Assembly (NCBI GenBank): GCA_933226995.1
Contig: CAKOFP010000014.1
Coordinates: 1 to 5,225, forward strand
Direction of reading: 5' to 3'
Length of the DNA stretch: 5,225 nt
DNA from: Candidatus Nitrosopolaris rasttigaisensis
Lineage (GTDB): Archaea > Thermoproteota > Nitrososphaeria > Nitrososphaerales > Nitrososphaeraceae
Numbering within the stretch: position 1 is the stretch's first letter; each line of letters opens with the position of its first letter. The notes under the pieces were generated by a model. It did no database searches, was not told where the DNA came from, and saw only the letters and a list, made by a program, of their open reading frames with translations. The translations under genes were made by a program, and so were the position numbers. This document shows positions 4,314 through 5,225 of the stretch, piece by piece.

Positions 4314-5225
4314 ATGTATAATACAAGTGAACCACAGTTAGACGAAGGCTTCGTTCGAAACATTAAAGACGGACTAGGAACCAGGGATCAGAAGCGAGTT
4401 AATCCAAAGTATCTTTATGATAGTGCGGGATCGCAGCTCTTTGAGGCAATTTGTCGTCAACCAGAGTATTACCCTTGGCGAACGGAGGCAGCGATATTAA
4501 GACAATATTCTACAGAAATGGTCTGGATGCATGGCAAGAAAAAAATAAGTGTTATCGAACTTGGAAGCGGCAGTTCGAGTAAAACGAGAATCCTTTTGCA
4601 GAAGGTTCTCTTGCGACAGCCGAGTTTATATTATTTTCCTGTGGACGTTTCCCAGGCGATGCTGCGTGAAACAATATATAACCTTTCTGCCGACTTTTCT
4701 GGTCTTCGAACGATAGGAATTTCCTCAGATTATATTGATGGCATTGATAAAGCAAATAGTTTGATTGCCGCCGATCGTCAAATCCCTGACAAAAAATTGA
4801 TAATTTTCCTAGGATCTAGCATCGGGAATTTTGAACCAAAGGAATCTGTAGCTTTCCTCAGAAATGTAAGAAGTAAAATGGAGAAGAATGATGATCTCTT
4901 ACTTGGTATCGATCTTCAAAAGAACAAAAACGTTCTGGAGGCAGCTTATAATGACAAGGAGGGTATAACAGCGAGATTTAACTTAAATCTATTGACTCGA
5001 ATAAATAGAGAATTAGGAGGAGAGTTTAATCTCGATTGCTTCGTTCACCAAGCTTTCTACAATTCTTTTTACAAAAGGGTCGAAATGCATCTAGTATCGA
5101 CTAAAGATCAGCAGGTATATGTTGGCAGATTAGGTCAGACCTTTAGCTTTGATAAAAATGAGACTATCCACACTGAAAATTCTTACAAGTATTCTGCAGA
5201 GGAAATAAAACAAATGGCTGAGGAC
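4314..5225 (+). CDS. egtD: L-histidine N-alpha-methyltransferase EgtD (C-terminus beyond window)
   Basis: The first 304 codons of an EgtD-family SAM-dependent methyltransferase; the family is about 320 residues, so only a short tail is missing. EgtD adds three methyl groups to histidine, forming hercynine for ergothioneine synthesis. Visible motifs: YLYDSAGSQLFEAI (33-46), PEYYPWRTEAAIL (50-62), SAM loop ELGSGSSSKTR (82-92), FPVDVS (108-113), FLGSSIGN (165-172), FNLNLLTRINRELGG (222-236), VEMHL (256-260) and TENSYKYS (287-294). From memory of Mycobacterium smegmatis EgtD, the substrate residues Y39, Y56, N166, Y206, M252, E282 and S284 correspond to Y35, Y52, N172, Y212, M258, E288 and S290 here, all conserved, which argues for histidine as substrate. 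ATG 4314 is the first possible start after in-frame TGA 4305-4307. No egtB-like gene is in the window. Confidence 0.92.
   Translation, partial: MYNTSEPQLDEGFVRNIKDGLGTRDQKRVNPKYLYDSAGSQLFEAICRQPEYYPWRTEAAILRQYSTEMVWMHGKKKISVIELGSGSSSKTRILLQKVLLRQPSLYYFPVDVSQAMLRETIYNLSADFSGLRTIGISSDYIDGIDKANSLIAADRQIPDKKLIIFLGSSIGNFEPKESVAFLRNVRSKMEKNDDLLLGIDLQKNKNVLEAAYNDKEGITARFNLNLLTRINRELGGEFNLDCFVHQAFYNSFYKRVEMHLVSTKDQQVYVGRLGQTFSFDKNETIHTENSYKYSAEEIKQMAED

Overview
The window looks like a chromosomal fragment from an ammonia-oxidising-type archaeon (Thaumarchaeota/Nitrososphaerota, most likely the soil Nitrososphaerales side). The evidence is an archaeal RNA polymerase subunit L, an archaeal TFIIS-like factor S, a single PCNA closely resembling my memory of thaumarchaeal PCNAs, TATA boxes at archaeal spacing, very short leaders, and frequent TTG/GTG starts. 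The lineage is inferred from protein resemblance alone.

Layout: bases 1-332 hold the 5' part of an unrecognised gene on the minus strand, running off the left edge. It diverges from a plus-strand information-processing block: rpoL (385-672), tfs (683-1021, 10 bp after rpoL and probably cotranscribed), then pcn (PCNA, 1168-1920) behind its own TATA box. A convergent gap (1921-2106) follows. Next is a minus-strand pyrimidine operon, pyrD (2912-3868) followed by pyrK (2107-2928) with a 17-bp overlap, encoding both subunits of an NAD-linked class 1B dihydroorotate dehydrogenase. A 445-bp divergent intergenic region (3869-4313) has no convincing gene but contains a duplicated 8-mer spaced 21 bp in front of pyrD and several TATA-like sites. 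At the right edge, 4314 to the end carries most of egtD, the histidine betaine-forming methyltransferase of ergothioneine biosynthesis.

How the genes work together: RpoL and TFS both act on RNA polymerase (assembly platform and transcript-cleavage factor). PCNA is the replication sliding clamp, and its proximity to tfs/rpoL is a known type of archaeal context. PyrD and PyrK form one enzyme complex for UMP synthesis. EgtD is metabolically separate: it makes hercynine, the precursor of the antioxidant thiol ergothioneine, and its sulfur-inserting partner is not in the window.

No mobile element, CRISPR array, rRNA or recognisable tRNA was found. The points most worth a second look are the unrecognised divergent gene, the single TATA element that could serve it and rpoL in opposite directions, the apparently intact EgtD active site, and the repeat pair upstream of pyrD.
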